NCBI RefSeq assembly: GCF_963924675.1 | Contig: NC_089220.1 | Span: 53,640,639-53,704,638, forward strand | DNA: 64,000 bases | DNA from: Phocoena phocoena | Lineage: Eukaryota > Chordata > Mammalia > Artiodactyla > Phocoenidae | Reading direction: 5' to 3' | In this document: positions 1 to 11,424 of the stretch, one piece after another | Position numbering within the stretch: the stretch's first letter is position 1 | Layout: every line of letters starts with the position of its first letter | Made by a program: the position numbers and the translations under genes | Notes under the pieces: model-generated | Databases searched by the model: none | What the model saw: the letters and a program-made list of their open reading frames with translations, nothing else | Told to the model about the DNA's origin: nothing

Positions 1-3000
1 TAAATAGTGCTGCAGTGAACATTGTGATAAATGAATCTTTCTGAATTATGGTTTTCTCAGGGTATATGCTCAGTAGTGGGATTTCAGGGTCATATTGTAG
101 TTCTATTTTTAGTTTTTTAAGGAACCTCCATACTGTTCTCCATAGTGGCTGTATCAATTTACATTCCCACCAACAGTGCAAGAGGGTTCCCTTTTCTTCA
201 CACCCTCATCAGCATTTATTCTTTATAGATTTTTTGATGATGGTCATTCTGACCAGTATGAGGTGATAACTCACTGTAGTTTTGATTTCAATTTCTCTAA
301 TGATTAGTGATGTTGAGCATCCTTTCATGTGTTTGTTGGCAATCTGTATATCTTCTTTGGAGAAATGTCTTTTTAGGTCTTCTGCCCATTTTTTATACTG
401 GGTTGTTTGTTTTTTTGATATTGAGCTGCATGAGCTGCTTGTATATTTTGGAGATTAATCCTTTGTCAGTTGCTTCATTTGCAAATATTTTCTCCCATTC
501 TGAGGGTTGTCTTTTCATCTTGTTTATGGTTTCCTTTGCTGTGCAAAAGCTTTTAACTTTCATTAAGTCCCAATTGTTAATTTTTGTTTTTATTTCCATT
601 TCTCTAGGAGGTAGGTCAAAAAGGATATTGCTGTAATTGATGTCATAGAGTGTTCTGCCTACGATTTCCTCTAAGAGTTTTATAGTGTTTGGCCTTACAT
701 TTAGGTCTTTAATCCATCTTGAGTTTATTTTTGTCTATGGTTTTAGGGAGTGTTCTAATTTCATTCTTTTACATGCCAGTGTCCAGTACTGCCAGCACCA
801 CTTATTGAAGAGGCTGACTTTTCTCCATTTTATATTCTTGCCTCCTTTATCAAAGACAAAGTGAGTTTATCTTTGGGCTTTCTATCCTGTTCCATTGATC
901 TATATTTCTATATTTGGGAAAGTACCATATTGCCTTGATTACTGTAGCTTTGCAGTATAGTCTGATGTCAGGGAGCCTGATTCTTCAAGCTCTGTTTTTC
1001 CTCCTCAAAGATTGCTTTGGCTATTTGTGGTCACTTGTGTTTCCATACAAATTGTGAACTTTTTTGTTCTAGTTTTGTGAAAAATGCCATTGGTAGTTTG
1101 ATAGGGATTGCACTGAATCTGTAGATTGCCTTGGGTAGTATAGTCATTTTCACAATGTTGATTCTTCCAATCCAAGAACACAGTATCTCTCTCCAAATAT
1201 TTGTATCACCTTTAATTTCTTTCATCAGTGTCTTATAGTTTTCTGCATACAGGTCTTTTGTCTCCTTACGTAGGTTTATTCTTAGGTATTTCATTCTTTT
1301 TGTTGCAATGGTAAATGGGAAAGTTTCCTTAAGTTCTCTTTCAGATTTTTCACCATTACTGTATAGGAATTAAAGAGATCTCTGTGCATTAATTTTGTGT
1401 CCTTTTACTTTACCAAATTCATTAATTAGCTCTAGTAGTTTTCTGGTTGCATCTTTAGGATTCTGTATGTATAGTATCATGTCATCTGCAAACAGTGACA
1501 GTTTTACTTCTTTTCTGACCTGGATTCCTTTCATTTCTTTTTCTCTCAGATTGCTGTGCCTAAAACTTCCAAAACTATGTTCAATAATAGTGGTAGGAGT
1601 GGGCAACCTTCTCTCACTCCTTATCTTAGAGGAAACGTTTTCAGTTTTTCACCATTAAGAACGATGTTGGCTGTGGGTTTGTCTTATATAGCCTTTATTA
1701 GGTTGAGGTAGGTTCCCTCTATGCCATCATTATGGAGAGTTCTTATCATAAATGTGTATAGATTTTGTCGAAAGCTTTTTCTGCATCTATTGAGAAGATC
1801 ATATGGTTTTTCTCTTTCAATTTGTTACTATGGTGTATCACATTGATTGATTTATGTATACTGAAGTATCCTTGCATTCCTGTGATAAACCCCACTTAAT
1901 CATGCTGTGTGATCCTTTTAATGTGCTCTTGGATTCTGTCTGCTAGTATTTTGTTGAGGATATTTTGGTATCAAGGTGATGGTAGCCTTGTAGATTGAGT
2001 TTGGGAGTGCTCCTCCCTCTGCTATATTTTGGAAAAGTCTGAGAAGGATAGGTGTTAGCTATTCTCTAAGTGTTTGATAGAATTTTCCTGTGAAGCCATC
2101 TGGTCCTGGGCTTTTGTTTGTTGGAAGATTTTAAATCACAGTTTCAATTTCAGTACTTGTGATTGGTCTGTTTATATTTTCTATTTCTTCCTGGTTCAGT
2201 CTCAGAAGGTTGTGCTTTTCTAAGAATTTGTCTATTTCTTCCAGGTTGTCCATTTTATTGACATATAGTTGCTTGTAGTAATCTCTCATGATCCTTTGTA
2301 TTTCTGCACTGTCAGTTGTTTCTTCTCCTTTTTCATTTCTAATTCTCTTGATTTGAGTCTTCTCCCTTTCTTTCTTGATGAGTCTGGTTAACAGTTTATC
2401 AATTTTGTTTATCTTCTCAAACAACCATCTCTTAGTTTTATTGATCTTTGCTATTGTTTCCTTCATTTCCTTTTCATTTATTTCAGATCTGATCTTTATG
2501 ATTTCTTTCCTTCTTCTAATTTTGGGTTTTTTTGTTCTTCTTTCTCTGATTGTTGAGGTGTGAGGTTAGGTTGTTTATTTAAGATTTATCTTGTTTCTTG
2601 AGGTAGGATTGTATTGCTATAAAATTCCCTCTTAGAACTGCTTTTGCTGCATCCCATAGGTTTTAGGTCATCATTGTCATTTGTGTCTAGGTATTTTTTG
2701 ATTTCCTCTTTGATTTCTTCAGTGATCTCTTGGGTATTTAGTAGCGTATTGTTTGACCTCCATGTGTTTTTATTTTTTACAGTTTTTTCCTGTAATTGAT
2801 ATCTAGTCTCAAAGCGTTGTGGTCAGAAAAAATACTTCATATGATTTCAATTTTCTTAAATTTACCAAGGCTTGATTTGTGACCCAAGATATGATCCTGG
2901 AGAATATTCCACAAGCACTTGAGAAGAAAGTGTATCCTGTTGTTTATCGATGGAATGTCCTATAAATATCAATTAAGTCCATCTTGTTTAATGTGTCATG

Positions 3001-3501
3001 TAAAGCTTGTGCTTCCTTATTTATTTTCATTTTGGATAATCTGTCCATTGGTGAATGTGGGGTGTTAATGTCCCCTACTATGATTGCGCTACTGTTGATT
3101 TCTCCTTTGATGCTATTAGGATTTGCCTTATATATTGAGGTGCTCTTATGTTAGGTGCATATATATATTTACAATTTTTATATCTTCTTCTTGGATTAAT
3201 CCCTTGATCATTATGTAGTGTCCTTCTTTGTCTGTTGTAATAGTCTTTATTTCAAAGTCTACTTTGTCTGATATGAGAATTGCTACTCCAGCTTTCTTTT
3301 AATTTCCATTTGCATGGAATATCTTTTTCCATCCCTTCATTTTCAGTCTGTATGTGTCTCTAGGTCTGAAGTGGGTCTCTGGTAGACAGCATATAATGGG
3401 TCTTGCTTTTGTTTCCATTCAGCCAGTCTATGTCTTTTGGTTGGAGCATTTAATCCATTTACATTTAAAGTAATTATCAATATGTATGTTCCTATTATCA
3501 T
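1..3501 (-). pseudogene. L1 ORF2 (endonuclease/reverse transcriptase) remnant of element A
   Basis: Translated minus-strand blocks match L1 ORF2 in order: the endonuclease start at 3501 (MIIGTYI..., then [18 protein letters not shown]), the linker at 2466-2131 (KINKTKRWLFEKINKI), reverse-transcriptase palm sequence around 1606-1370 ([10 protein letters not shown]), thumb and C-terminal blocks at 1294-1005, and [16 protein letters not shown] near 599-393. These blocks lie in different frames and are separated by stops, so the gene is dead. The ATG at 3501 is chosen because the equivalent ATG opens the intact ORF2 at 58116. The extreme C-terminus lies outside the window. Confidence 0.92.
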
Positions 3502-3581
3502 TTCTAATTGTTTTGGGTTTCTTTTTGTAGGTCTTTTCCTTCTCTTGTGTTCCCTGCCTAGAGAAGGTCCTTTAGCATTTG

Positions 3582-4447
3582 TCATGAAGCTGGTTTGGTG
3601 GTGCTGAACTCTTTTAACTTCTGCTTGTCTGTAAAGGTCTTAGTTTCTCCATCGAATCTGAATGAGATCCTTGCTGGGTAGAATAATCCTAGTTGTAGGT
3701 TTTTCCCTTTCATTACTTTAAATATGTCCTGCCACTCCTTTCTGGCTTGCAGAGTTTCTGCTGAAAGATCAGCTGTTAACCTTATGGGGATTCCCTTGTA
3801 TGTTATTTGTTGTTTTTCCCTTGCTGCCTTTAATATTTTTTCTTTGTATTTAATTTTTGATAGTTTGATTAATATGTATCTTGGCATGTTTCCCCTTGGA
3901 TTTAACCTGTGTTGGACTCTCTGTGCTTCCTGGACTTGACTGTTTCCTTTCCCATATTAGGGAAGTTTTCAACTATAATCTCTTCAAATATTTTCTCAGT
4001 CCTTTTCTTTTTCTCTTCTTCTTCTTGGACTCCTATAATTCGAATGTTGCTGCATTTAACATTGTCCCAGAGGTCTCTGAGACTGTTCTCAATTCTTTTC
4101 ATTCTTTTTTCTTTATTCTGCTCTGTAGTAGTTATTTCCTCTATTTTATCTTCCAGGTCACTTATCCGTTCTTCTGCCTCAGTTATTCTGCTATTGATTC
4201 CTTCTAGAGAATTTTTAATTTCATTTATTGTGTTGTTCATCATTGTTTGTTTGCTCTTTAGTTCTTCTAGATCCTTATTGAACATTTCTTGTATTTTCTC
4301 TATTCTATTTCCAAGATTTTCAATCATCTTTATTATCATTACTCCAAATTCTTTTTCAGGTAGACTGCCTATTTCCTCTTCATTTGTTTGGTCTGGTGGG
4401 TTTTTACCCTGCTCCTTCATCTGCTGCATATTCCTCTGTCTTCTCAT
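3582..4447 (-). pseudogene. L1 ORF1 (RNA-binding chaperone) remnant, single frameshift
   Basis: The frame 4447-3902 gives an ORF1p N-terminus (MRRQRN...), a heptad-rich coiled coil and the start of the RRM (IRIIGVQEEEEKKK). It then derails after NMGKE. Downstream, 3887-3582 in another frame gives the rest of the RRM and the C-terminal domain (LKAAREKQQITYKG, YPARISFRFDGE). Compared with the intact ORF1 at 57191-58057, about four bases are missing near 3939-3943, which explains the frameshift. Without it the protein would have the usual ORF1p domain order. It sits directly upstream of the ORF2 remnant. Confidence 0.9.
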
Positions 4448-6382
4448 TTTTTTAACTTACTGAGTTTGGGCTTTTAACAGGCTGCAGGTTTGTAGTTCCC
4501 ATTGTTTCCAGTGTCTCCCCCAGTAGCTAAGTTTGGTTCAGTGGGTTGTGCTGGCTTCTTAGTGGAGGGGACTGGTGCCTGTGTTCCGGCGGGCGGGGCT
4601 GAATCGTCTTTCTGATGGGCAGGGCAACGTCCGGTGTTGTGTTGTGTGGTGTCTGTGAACTTAGTATGGTTTTAGGCAGCCTCTCTGCTAATGGGTGGGG
4701 TTGTGTTCCTGTCTTGCTAGTTGTTTGGCATAGGGTGTCCAGCATTGTAGCCTGCTGGTCATTGAGTGGAGCTGGGTGTTAGCATTAAGATGGAGATCTC
4801 TGGGAGAGCTTTTGCCATTTGATATTATGTGTTACTAGGAGGTCTCTGGTGGACCAATGTCCTGAACTTGGCTCTCCCACCTCAGAGGCTCCGGCCTGAC
4901 ACCAGGCCAGAGAACCAAGACTCTGTCAGTCACACGGCTCAGAAGAAAAGGGAGAAAAAACGAAGGAAAAAAAAGTTTTTAATAATAATTAAAATAAAAA
5001 GTAATAATAATAAAAAAGAGTGCAACCAAACCAAAAACCAAATCCACTAATGATAACAAGTGCTAAAAACTATACTAAGATAAACATAAAAATCAGAAAC
5101 AAATCAGTCACAGACAGCAAACCCTAAGTCTACAGTTGTTCCCGAAGTCCACCACCTCAATTTTGGGACGATTCACTGTCTATTCAGGTATTCCACAGAT
5201 ATAGGGTACATCAAGTTGATTGTGGGGAATTAATCCGCTGCTCCTGAGGCTGCACAGAGAAGTTTCCCTTTCTCTTCTTTGTTCGCACAGCTCCTGGGGT
5301 TCAGCTTTGGTTTTGGCCCCATCTATGTGTGTAGGTCACCCTCAGGCATCCATTCCCACCCAGACAGGGCGGGGTTAAAGCAGTGGCTGATTAGGGGGCT
5401 CTTGCTCACTCAGGCCCAGTGGAGTGAGGGGTACGGTAGTCACAACTGGAATGCAGGGCAAGCCTGCGGTGACAGAGGCTGCCATGATGTTGCAACAGCC
5501 TGAGGCACGACATGTGGTCTCCCAGGGAAGTTGTCCCTGGATCACAGGACCTTGGCAGTGGCAGGCTGCACAGGCTTCTGGGAGAGAAGGTGTAGATAGT
5601 GACCTGTGCTTGCACACAGGATTCCTGGTGGCTGCAGCAGCATTAGCATTCCATGCTCGTCTCTGAGGTCCAAGCTGATAGCCATGGCTCGCGCCCATCT
5701 CTGGAGCTCATTTAGGCAGTGCTCTGCTGTCCGTGGGTACACAGAGCAGGAATCCCCTCTGCTTGTGAGAGACCCTGAATCAACAGTCTCTTGCCTCTTC
5801 GGCAGGTCCAGACTGCTTTCTGGACTCCCTCCTGGTTAGCTGTGGCACACTAGCCCCTCAGGCTGTGATCAGGTAGCCAACCCCAGCCCTCTCCCTGGGA
5901 TCTGACCTCTGAAGCCCAAGCCTCAGCTCCCAGTCCCCACATGCCCCAGCAGGTGAGAAGACAAGCCTCTCAGGCTGGTGAGTACTGGTCAGCACTGACC
6001 CTCTGTGTGGCAATCTCTCCTCTTTGCCCTCTGCACCCCTGTTGCTGCACTCTCCTCTGTGGCTCCGAAGCTTCCCACCCACCCACCCCCTGTCTCTGCC
6101 AGTGAAGGGGCTTCCTAGTGTGTGGAAACTTTTCCTCCTTCACAGCTCCCTCCCAGAGGTGCAGGTCCCATCCCTATTCTTTTGTCTCTGTTTTTTCTTT
6201 TTTCTTTTGCCCTACCCAGGTATGTGGGGAGTTTCTTGCCATTGGGGAAGTCTGAGGTCTTCTCTCAGCGTTCAGTAGGTGTTCTGTAGGAGGTGTTACA
6301 CATGTAGATATATTTTTGATACATTTGTGGGGAGGAAGGTCATCTCCTTGTCTTACTCCTCTGCCATCTTGACGGTCCCCCC
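4448..6382 (-). other. L1 5'UTR of element A
   Basis: About 1.9 kb, noticeably richer in G+C than the flanks, lying upstream of ORF1 on the minus strand and ending at the usual L1 start motif. By family knowledge this region holds the internal RNA polymerase II promoter. No specific factor site was called. Short open frames inside it (for example around 5279-5839) have no recognisable protein content. Confidence 0.8.
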
Positions 6383-6783
6383 TAGTTATCTATTTTATAC
6401 ATATTAGTGTATATACGTCAGTCCCAATCCCCCAATTCATCCCACACCTTTCTTCCTCCCTTGGTGTCCATATGTTTGTTCTCTCTGTCTGTGTCTCTAT
6501 TTCTGCCTTTCAAACAGGTTCATCTGTACCATTTTTTCTAGATTCCACATATACGTTAATATACAATATTTGTTTTTCTCTTTCTGACTTACTTCACTCT
6601 GTGTGACAGTCTCTAGGTCTATCCACATCTCTACAAATGACCCAATTTCATTCCTTTTTATGGCTGAGTAATATTCTATTGTATACTTGTAATATACGTA
6701 TACATATTGTTGATTCACTTTGCTGTACAGCAGAAACTAACACAGCATTGTAAAGCAACTATACCCTAATTAAAAAAAAAAAG
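6383..6783 (+). mobile_element. 5'-inverted (twin-primed) L1 3' fragment
   Basis: 6383-6706 is L1 ORF2 C-terminus plus 3'UTR on the minus strand: the frame 6718-6497 contains the EYYSAIKRNEIG and SEVSQKEKN signatures. From about 6707 the orientation flips and the plus strand carries the L1 terminal 3'UTR (TTGATTCACTTTGCTGTACA, then GAAACTAACAC) ending in a poly(A) at 6772-6782. Inverted upstream segment plus direct 3' end is the classic twin-priming product. Part of the 3'UTR between the two segments is missing. No target duplication was identified. Confidence 0.85.
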
Positions 6784-7075
6784 TATTTTCATAAAGGTAA
6801 AGCATGTATACCAGCACTCACATCAACAAAACGAAAATTATCAGTACCCAGCAGCCTCCCCATGCTCTCTTCCAGTCACTCCCCTGCCCCCACTATCCTA
6901 AGTTCTAACATCATAGATTAGTTTCTCCTGGATTTTTAGTATGTCTATGAGATTCATTCATCCACATCATTGCATATAGTTCATTCATTCTCAGTGTTGT
7001 ATAGTATTACATTGTGTGAATATACCACAGTTAATTTATTCATACTACTATTGATGGACATTTATGCAACAGCTT
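6784..7075 (-). mobile_element. Old L1M-like 3' fragment
   Basis: Sequence such as GAGATTCATTCATCCACATC, TATGCAACAGC and GGGGCTATTAGAAATAATG resembles the reverse complement of ancient mammalian L1M 3' regions (the 'ggctattatgaataatgctgctatg' block). It is strongly diverged, so subfamily and exact limits are uncertain. Confidence 0.6.
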
Positions 7076-7098
7076 GGGGCTATTAGAAATAATGTTGT

Positions 7099-7212
7099 TA
7101 TATATACACACTACTACATATAAAATAGATAATCAACAAGGACCTACTGTATAGCATAGGGAACTCAGTATTCTGTAATAACCTGTATGGGAAAAGAATC
7201 TGAAAAAAATGG

Positions 7213-7275
<63 letters not shown>

Positions 7276-7370
7276 ATTAAATTACTTTGCTATACACCTG
7301 AAACTAACAAAATTTTGTAAATCAACTATACTCCAATATAAAATAAAAATTAAATTAAAAGAAAAAAAAC
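7099..7370 (+). mobile_element. L1 3'UTR fragment with TG/TA microsatellite
   Basis: Plus-strand L1 3'UTR: ACTACATATAAAATAGATAA, CCTACTGTATAGCATAGGGA, then CTTTGCTATACACCTGAAAC and a diffuse poly(A) region near 7340-7370. A (TG)n/(TA)n tract at about 7218-7270 replaces the short ATATGTATATG stretch normally present there. Confidence 0.85.
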
Positions 7371-7589
7371 ATTCCATTTAAATCTAGGTCAAGATACTTA
7401 GTCTCTTAAAACAAAACAAAACAAACTAAAACTAATTAAAATAGCCCTTGAAGATGGAGTTGAGACAAAATTGTATGTTTCACTAAACATCAGAGAAGCA
7501 CTCTTGAGTGTCTGCCTGATGGTTTAGCATCATGGAAATTTGGTCTCATTCTCTCTTGATATTGATTCTTGACTTGTCAGGATAAAACA

Positions 7590-7745
7590 TACAAAAGAAC
7601 TTTGTACTGGGTACCTACACATGATATCACATTTATTTTAACAAATCTATCAGGTATGCATTATTATATCAATTATATATAAAATGGAACCGAGGCTCAG
7701 AAAGACTATGTAATCTACCTATAATAGCATAATTAATAACAGACA
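7590..7745 (-). mobile_element. MIR-like SINE, diverged
   Basis: The stretch ending ATAAAATGGAACCGAGGCTC, AGAAAGACTATGTAATCTACC resembles the reverse complement of the MIR core (GATGAGGAAACTGAGGCACAGAGAGG). It is ancient and diverged, and the limits are approximate. Confidence 0.5.
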
Positions 7746-10326
7746 AAGAGATTCATAATCACAGAAATCACTTCAAAGCCTAAATACTCTCTGCTCTCCA
7801 GTATGCATCCTCTTTCTTACCTTAAAACATATATTCAAATGACTTTTAAATTACCAATTTAAATAAATTTCCATAAGCCTGTAATTGTATAATTCTGGTA
7901 CACTGGAACTTCATGATTCTCCTTTATGCACTAGTAACAGTGTCTTCTATATTTCAGTGTGATAGGCCAGTCCTGTCTTCAGATGTTCAAAATATACTGT
8001 GAATTACCTATATCCCAGAGAAATATGTGCTTTTGTAAATGATAAATTTAAAAAGCACTTAGAAAGATCATTTAAAAGTTGTATAGCTACAACTTTACAA
8101 AAAAATAGCTATCTATCCATGTATTTCTTCTTTATCTCTTTTGGCATATTTCTGAAAAACATGGACTACCATAATAGGATTTAAGTGCCCAATGTAAAAA
8201 TACTACTATCTTAGCTAACTAGTTTCATCTGTTTCTTTTTATATAATTTCTACTGAATATTTAATGCCTCCACTACTAGTGGCAAGGGCAACTTATGAAA
8301 GATAATATATTTCATATCAATGGTACAAATCAAATGTAAGTTTTGAGTTTGCAAAATGATTCAACCAAAGCAAGAAAGAAAATGAAAGGTGGATTAGTAT
8401 AGTGAAAGCAATAAAAAGACAGAAAACTGAGTGTAGTAATTGATAGTCCAGAAATAAAGAGATAATTTTACTTTTAAGATATGTTTGATCATAGGAAATT
8501 GAATCGAAGGCAATCAGTTGAGAGAGATGAATAAATATATTATATGGAATAAGAAACTCTTTTTACCACATAAATATTTAAAAATAAAAGAAACATTTTA
8601 CTCATCCATTGCAACAAAGTGACATTACTGAGAAAAAGAAATTACAGCTATATATAAACATCTTGAATTCTCATTGAAAATAAAAATCATTATCAAAGAG
8701 AATATAATAAAAAATTTTAATTTATGGTTCATTTAATACATGTTCTATAAAACATGTACTTTACTCATTTTTATTAAACCTAAATAGAAATACATATAAA
8801 TCATATTTAACTTACTGATGAAAAGTCATGGTTATTTCTACAAGTTGTTACTACACTACTATAAGAATTTCAACTTTTGTTGCTCATTGGATAGCCTGCA
8901 CGAGTCCAAATTTGATAGTCAGTATTTCATATTAATTTATGGATTCTTGCCATTTGTAGAGAGATGGAAGTGACAGTTTGGCCAATCTAGAATCTTGTAT
9001 GCTGTCAGTATTTATCAATTTTAGTCATAACTCTCAGTTTCAGTTTTATTTTGTAACTGAATTTAGAACCAACTTTTCTCAATTATTCTAAGATAAGAAG
9101 TAAGGAAGAGACTTCAGAGGATTTTGGCTTCTCAAAAGCATAACTAATTAAGTGAAATTATTTACAAATTGTGACTATTAACAAAGACATTGCCACATTT
9201 ATTGACTGTCTAGGGGAGGATATTGGAGACAATATCTTATCATGATGCCTCTCTGGCCTGGATCTGAAGAAGAGAAGACAGGAAAACTCAAGGGTTGTCT
9301 TTCATAAACATTGAGACATGTCATCCTTGGTTTTATAATTATTCTGAAATAATCTTCAAAATGAGACGAATCTTGAGGATATAAGTGCTTTCAATCCTTT
9401 AAGTTACATAAAATTTGGTTTTATCCTCTTCTCAGATACATAGGTTATATTTCTCCTTTCTGCAAGAGGGCAACTTTTTGAAAACATGTTTAGCAATTAG
9501 TTATTCAAGAGTTTCAGGAGATTATTCCTTAAGATAGCAGACATAGCTATCTCTGGGCCCCAATAAGAGCAAATATCAAGCTCAGAATTCTTTTAATAAC
9601 AGAGACTGAAATTTTCCATAAGGAATTTGTGATCAAACTCTCTCTTCCTTTTAATTTTTCTCTTGAGAAAGAACATCTGGGCCAGGCCTAGTATTATTCA
9701 ATGACAGAACGAGAAAAGAATATGAAAAATATATGTAACTGTTCTGTACTTTTTAAAGAGACATTTTTAATCAAATTTTAGTATACAAAACACCTGAAAT
9801 GCAACCCTACTTCTTCTATAGCTCAATCAAGATCAAACTGAGGAGATACACTTTGAATCCTTGTTCAAGTCACTCTCTGAGACACAGTGAGTTATATTAA
9901 GATAACTATACCATAGGGCCTGCCCTTCAGGGGCTCAATATCTAGTTTTATGAAGACCATCATACAATGTCTGCATGTGACTCCTGAAGAAAGGTATTGG
10001 TTGAATGGGGGAGTGGAGCCCCTAGCCACCTCTATGATTTCTGATCTGTAAGGCATGGCTGGAGAAATGCTGTGGGGGGTATGTGCTAATTGCTTATAAA
10101 ACAAAGCCTTCACTGAGACTAAGCACTCTGCCCATAATTCATCTATGGCTTCCTTTTAGCCTCTTACCTAGGATAGGCAGAGCTTACCAAGTGCAATGGA
10201 GAAAAAAAATCAAAAACAGCTGCTTCTATGTTATTTCATACTAGAACTCTAAATTATATCATACTAGAGTCGATGCATAGATATAGGTCCTCAGAAATCT
10301 TCCCCAAAAGTACTCTTCTATTTCTT

Positions 10327-10404
10327 TACATTAGTAACCATTACATTAGTAACATTAGTTACTAAATACATTAGTAACCATTACATTACATTAGTAACCA
10401 TTAC
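10327..10404. repeat. Short imperfect tandem repeat (ACATTAGTAACCATT)
   Basis: Four to five imperfect copies of a roughly 15-base unit ACATTAGTAACCATT are visible, some shortened, with the variants TAGTTACTAAATACATTAG and TTACATTACATTAG between them. No larger element surrounds it. Confidence 0.8.
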
Positions 10405-11189
10405 CATCAAATGCATATTTTGAGTTACATACTTGAGATGTACTTATGATTTACCTTAGTGCTATGAAAATCTGGATGATAATGTTGTCCCCTAGATTCT
10501 CATTCTGCATAGTTGCCTAATTTCTGGTCTATATGCATGGCAGTTTTCTCCATCATGTAACGAAAAGGCATTACACAAATTCCCTCTGGAAGTTAAATAG
10601 AAAAGCCGTGCTTCTACATACTTGGCATATTTCATGGAATTGATGTCTACTAACACACTGCATTTTAAGCCAATTATTCTAATGGTTCTCAAAGAATGTG
10701 TTTGAATATCATCACTCTGCATTATTCTCAAGAGCCAGTCTTTATGTACAGTGACTACATATATTCTTAAACAACAGATGCCTTAGGTGGAAGATGAGCT
10801 TGTCGAAAAGTATCTGCCACCTATTTTTGCCCACTATTATTCCCTTAACAGCTTACTGTCTGTGGGCACTGTGAGCCACCAAAGAAAAGTGTCATTCCCT
10901 AAAGTACCACCACAATAGCAATACTTATGAGGTTGGCGTCAGAAAGCCAGCTGAAAAGCATTTCCCAGTACACTGATGCAATATGTCATTTTTGAAAATC
11001 CCATGTTAGTGAATATGACTTTGGGAATTGACTTAATAACAATGATAACAATAAAAATGGTTAGCACTTAGCAAGGAAAGTGTTTTTCATCTCAAAGGGC
11101 CCACAAGTGCTTCAGACTCAAAAATGCAGTCATCTCTAAGAAGGGTGATGGCACTCAGCAGAGTAAAGCTCAGAAAATGATCATCAAGG

Positions 11190-11406
11190 GCTTCCCTGGT
11201 GGCGCAGTGGTTGGGAGTCCGCCTGCCGATGCAGGGGACACGGGTTCGTGCCCCGGTCCGGGAAGATCCCACATGTCGCGGAGCAGCTGGGCCCGGGAGC
11301 CATGGCCGCTGAGCCTGCGCATCTGGAGCCTGTCCTCCGCAACGGGAGAGGCCACAACAGTGAGAGGCCCACGTACCGCAAAATAAAAAAAAAATAACAA
11401 AAAAAA
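11190..11406 (+). mobile_element. CHR-2-type tRNA-derived SINE, with 18-bp target duplication
   Basis: The head (GGG)CTTCCCTGGTGGCGCAGTGG carries pol III box A (TGGCGCAGTGG at 11200-11210) and box B (GGTTCGTGCCC at 11243-11253), followed by the CHR body (GGGAAGATCCCACATG, GAGGCCACAACAGTGAGAGG) and an A-rich tail at about 11383-11406. It is flanked by a perfect duplication AGAAAATGATCATCAAGG at 11172-11189 and 11407-11424. Low divergence and the intact duplication mark a fairly recent L1-mediated insertion. This SINE family is characteristic of cetaceans and their close relatives. Confidence 0.95.
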
Positions 11407-11424
11407 AGAAAATGATCATCAAGG

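Larger units (their letters stand above)
1..6382 (-). mobile_element. LINE-1 element A, 5' complete, 3' end outside window
   Basis: Read on the minus strand this is an L1 in the order 5'UTR (6382-4448), ORF1 (4447-3582), short spacer, ORF2 (3501 to beyond position 1). The 5' end is placed at the inverted CAAGATGGCAGAGG-type start near 6363-6382, typical of artiodactyl/cetacean L1 5'UTRs. The window edge removes the last part of ORF2 and the 3'UTR, so the target duplication cannot be checked. Both reading frames are broken, so this copy is not mobile. Divergence from the young copy at 57191-62688 looks modest, suggesting intermediate age. Confidence 0.93.
7371..11171. other. Mostly unique, AT-rich intergenic DNA
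   Basis: No coding pattern, RNA gene or young repeat was recognised apart from the MIR-like stretch at 7590-7745 and the small tandem repeat at 10327-10404, listed separately. Short open frames here have no family resemblance and no splice-site context. Confidence 0.6.

Noticed and set aside
5279..6278. Several open frames of 70-107 codons in a GC-rich stretch
   Set aside because: This is the 5'UTR of element A; the frames overlap on both strands and are composition effects.
11200..11253. RNA polymerase III box A and box B suggesting a tRNA gene
   Set aside because: The boxes belong to a tRNA-derived SINE; no cloverleaf can be drawn around them. The same applies at 20331 and 46392.
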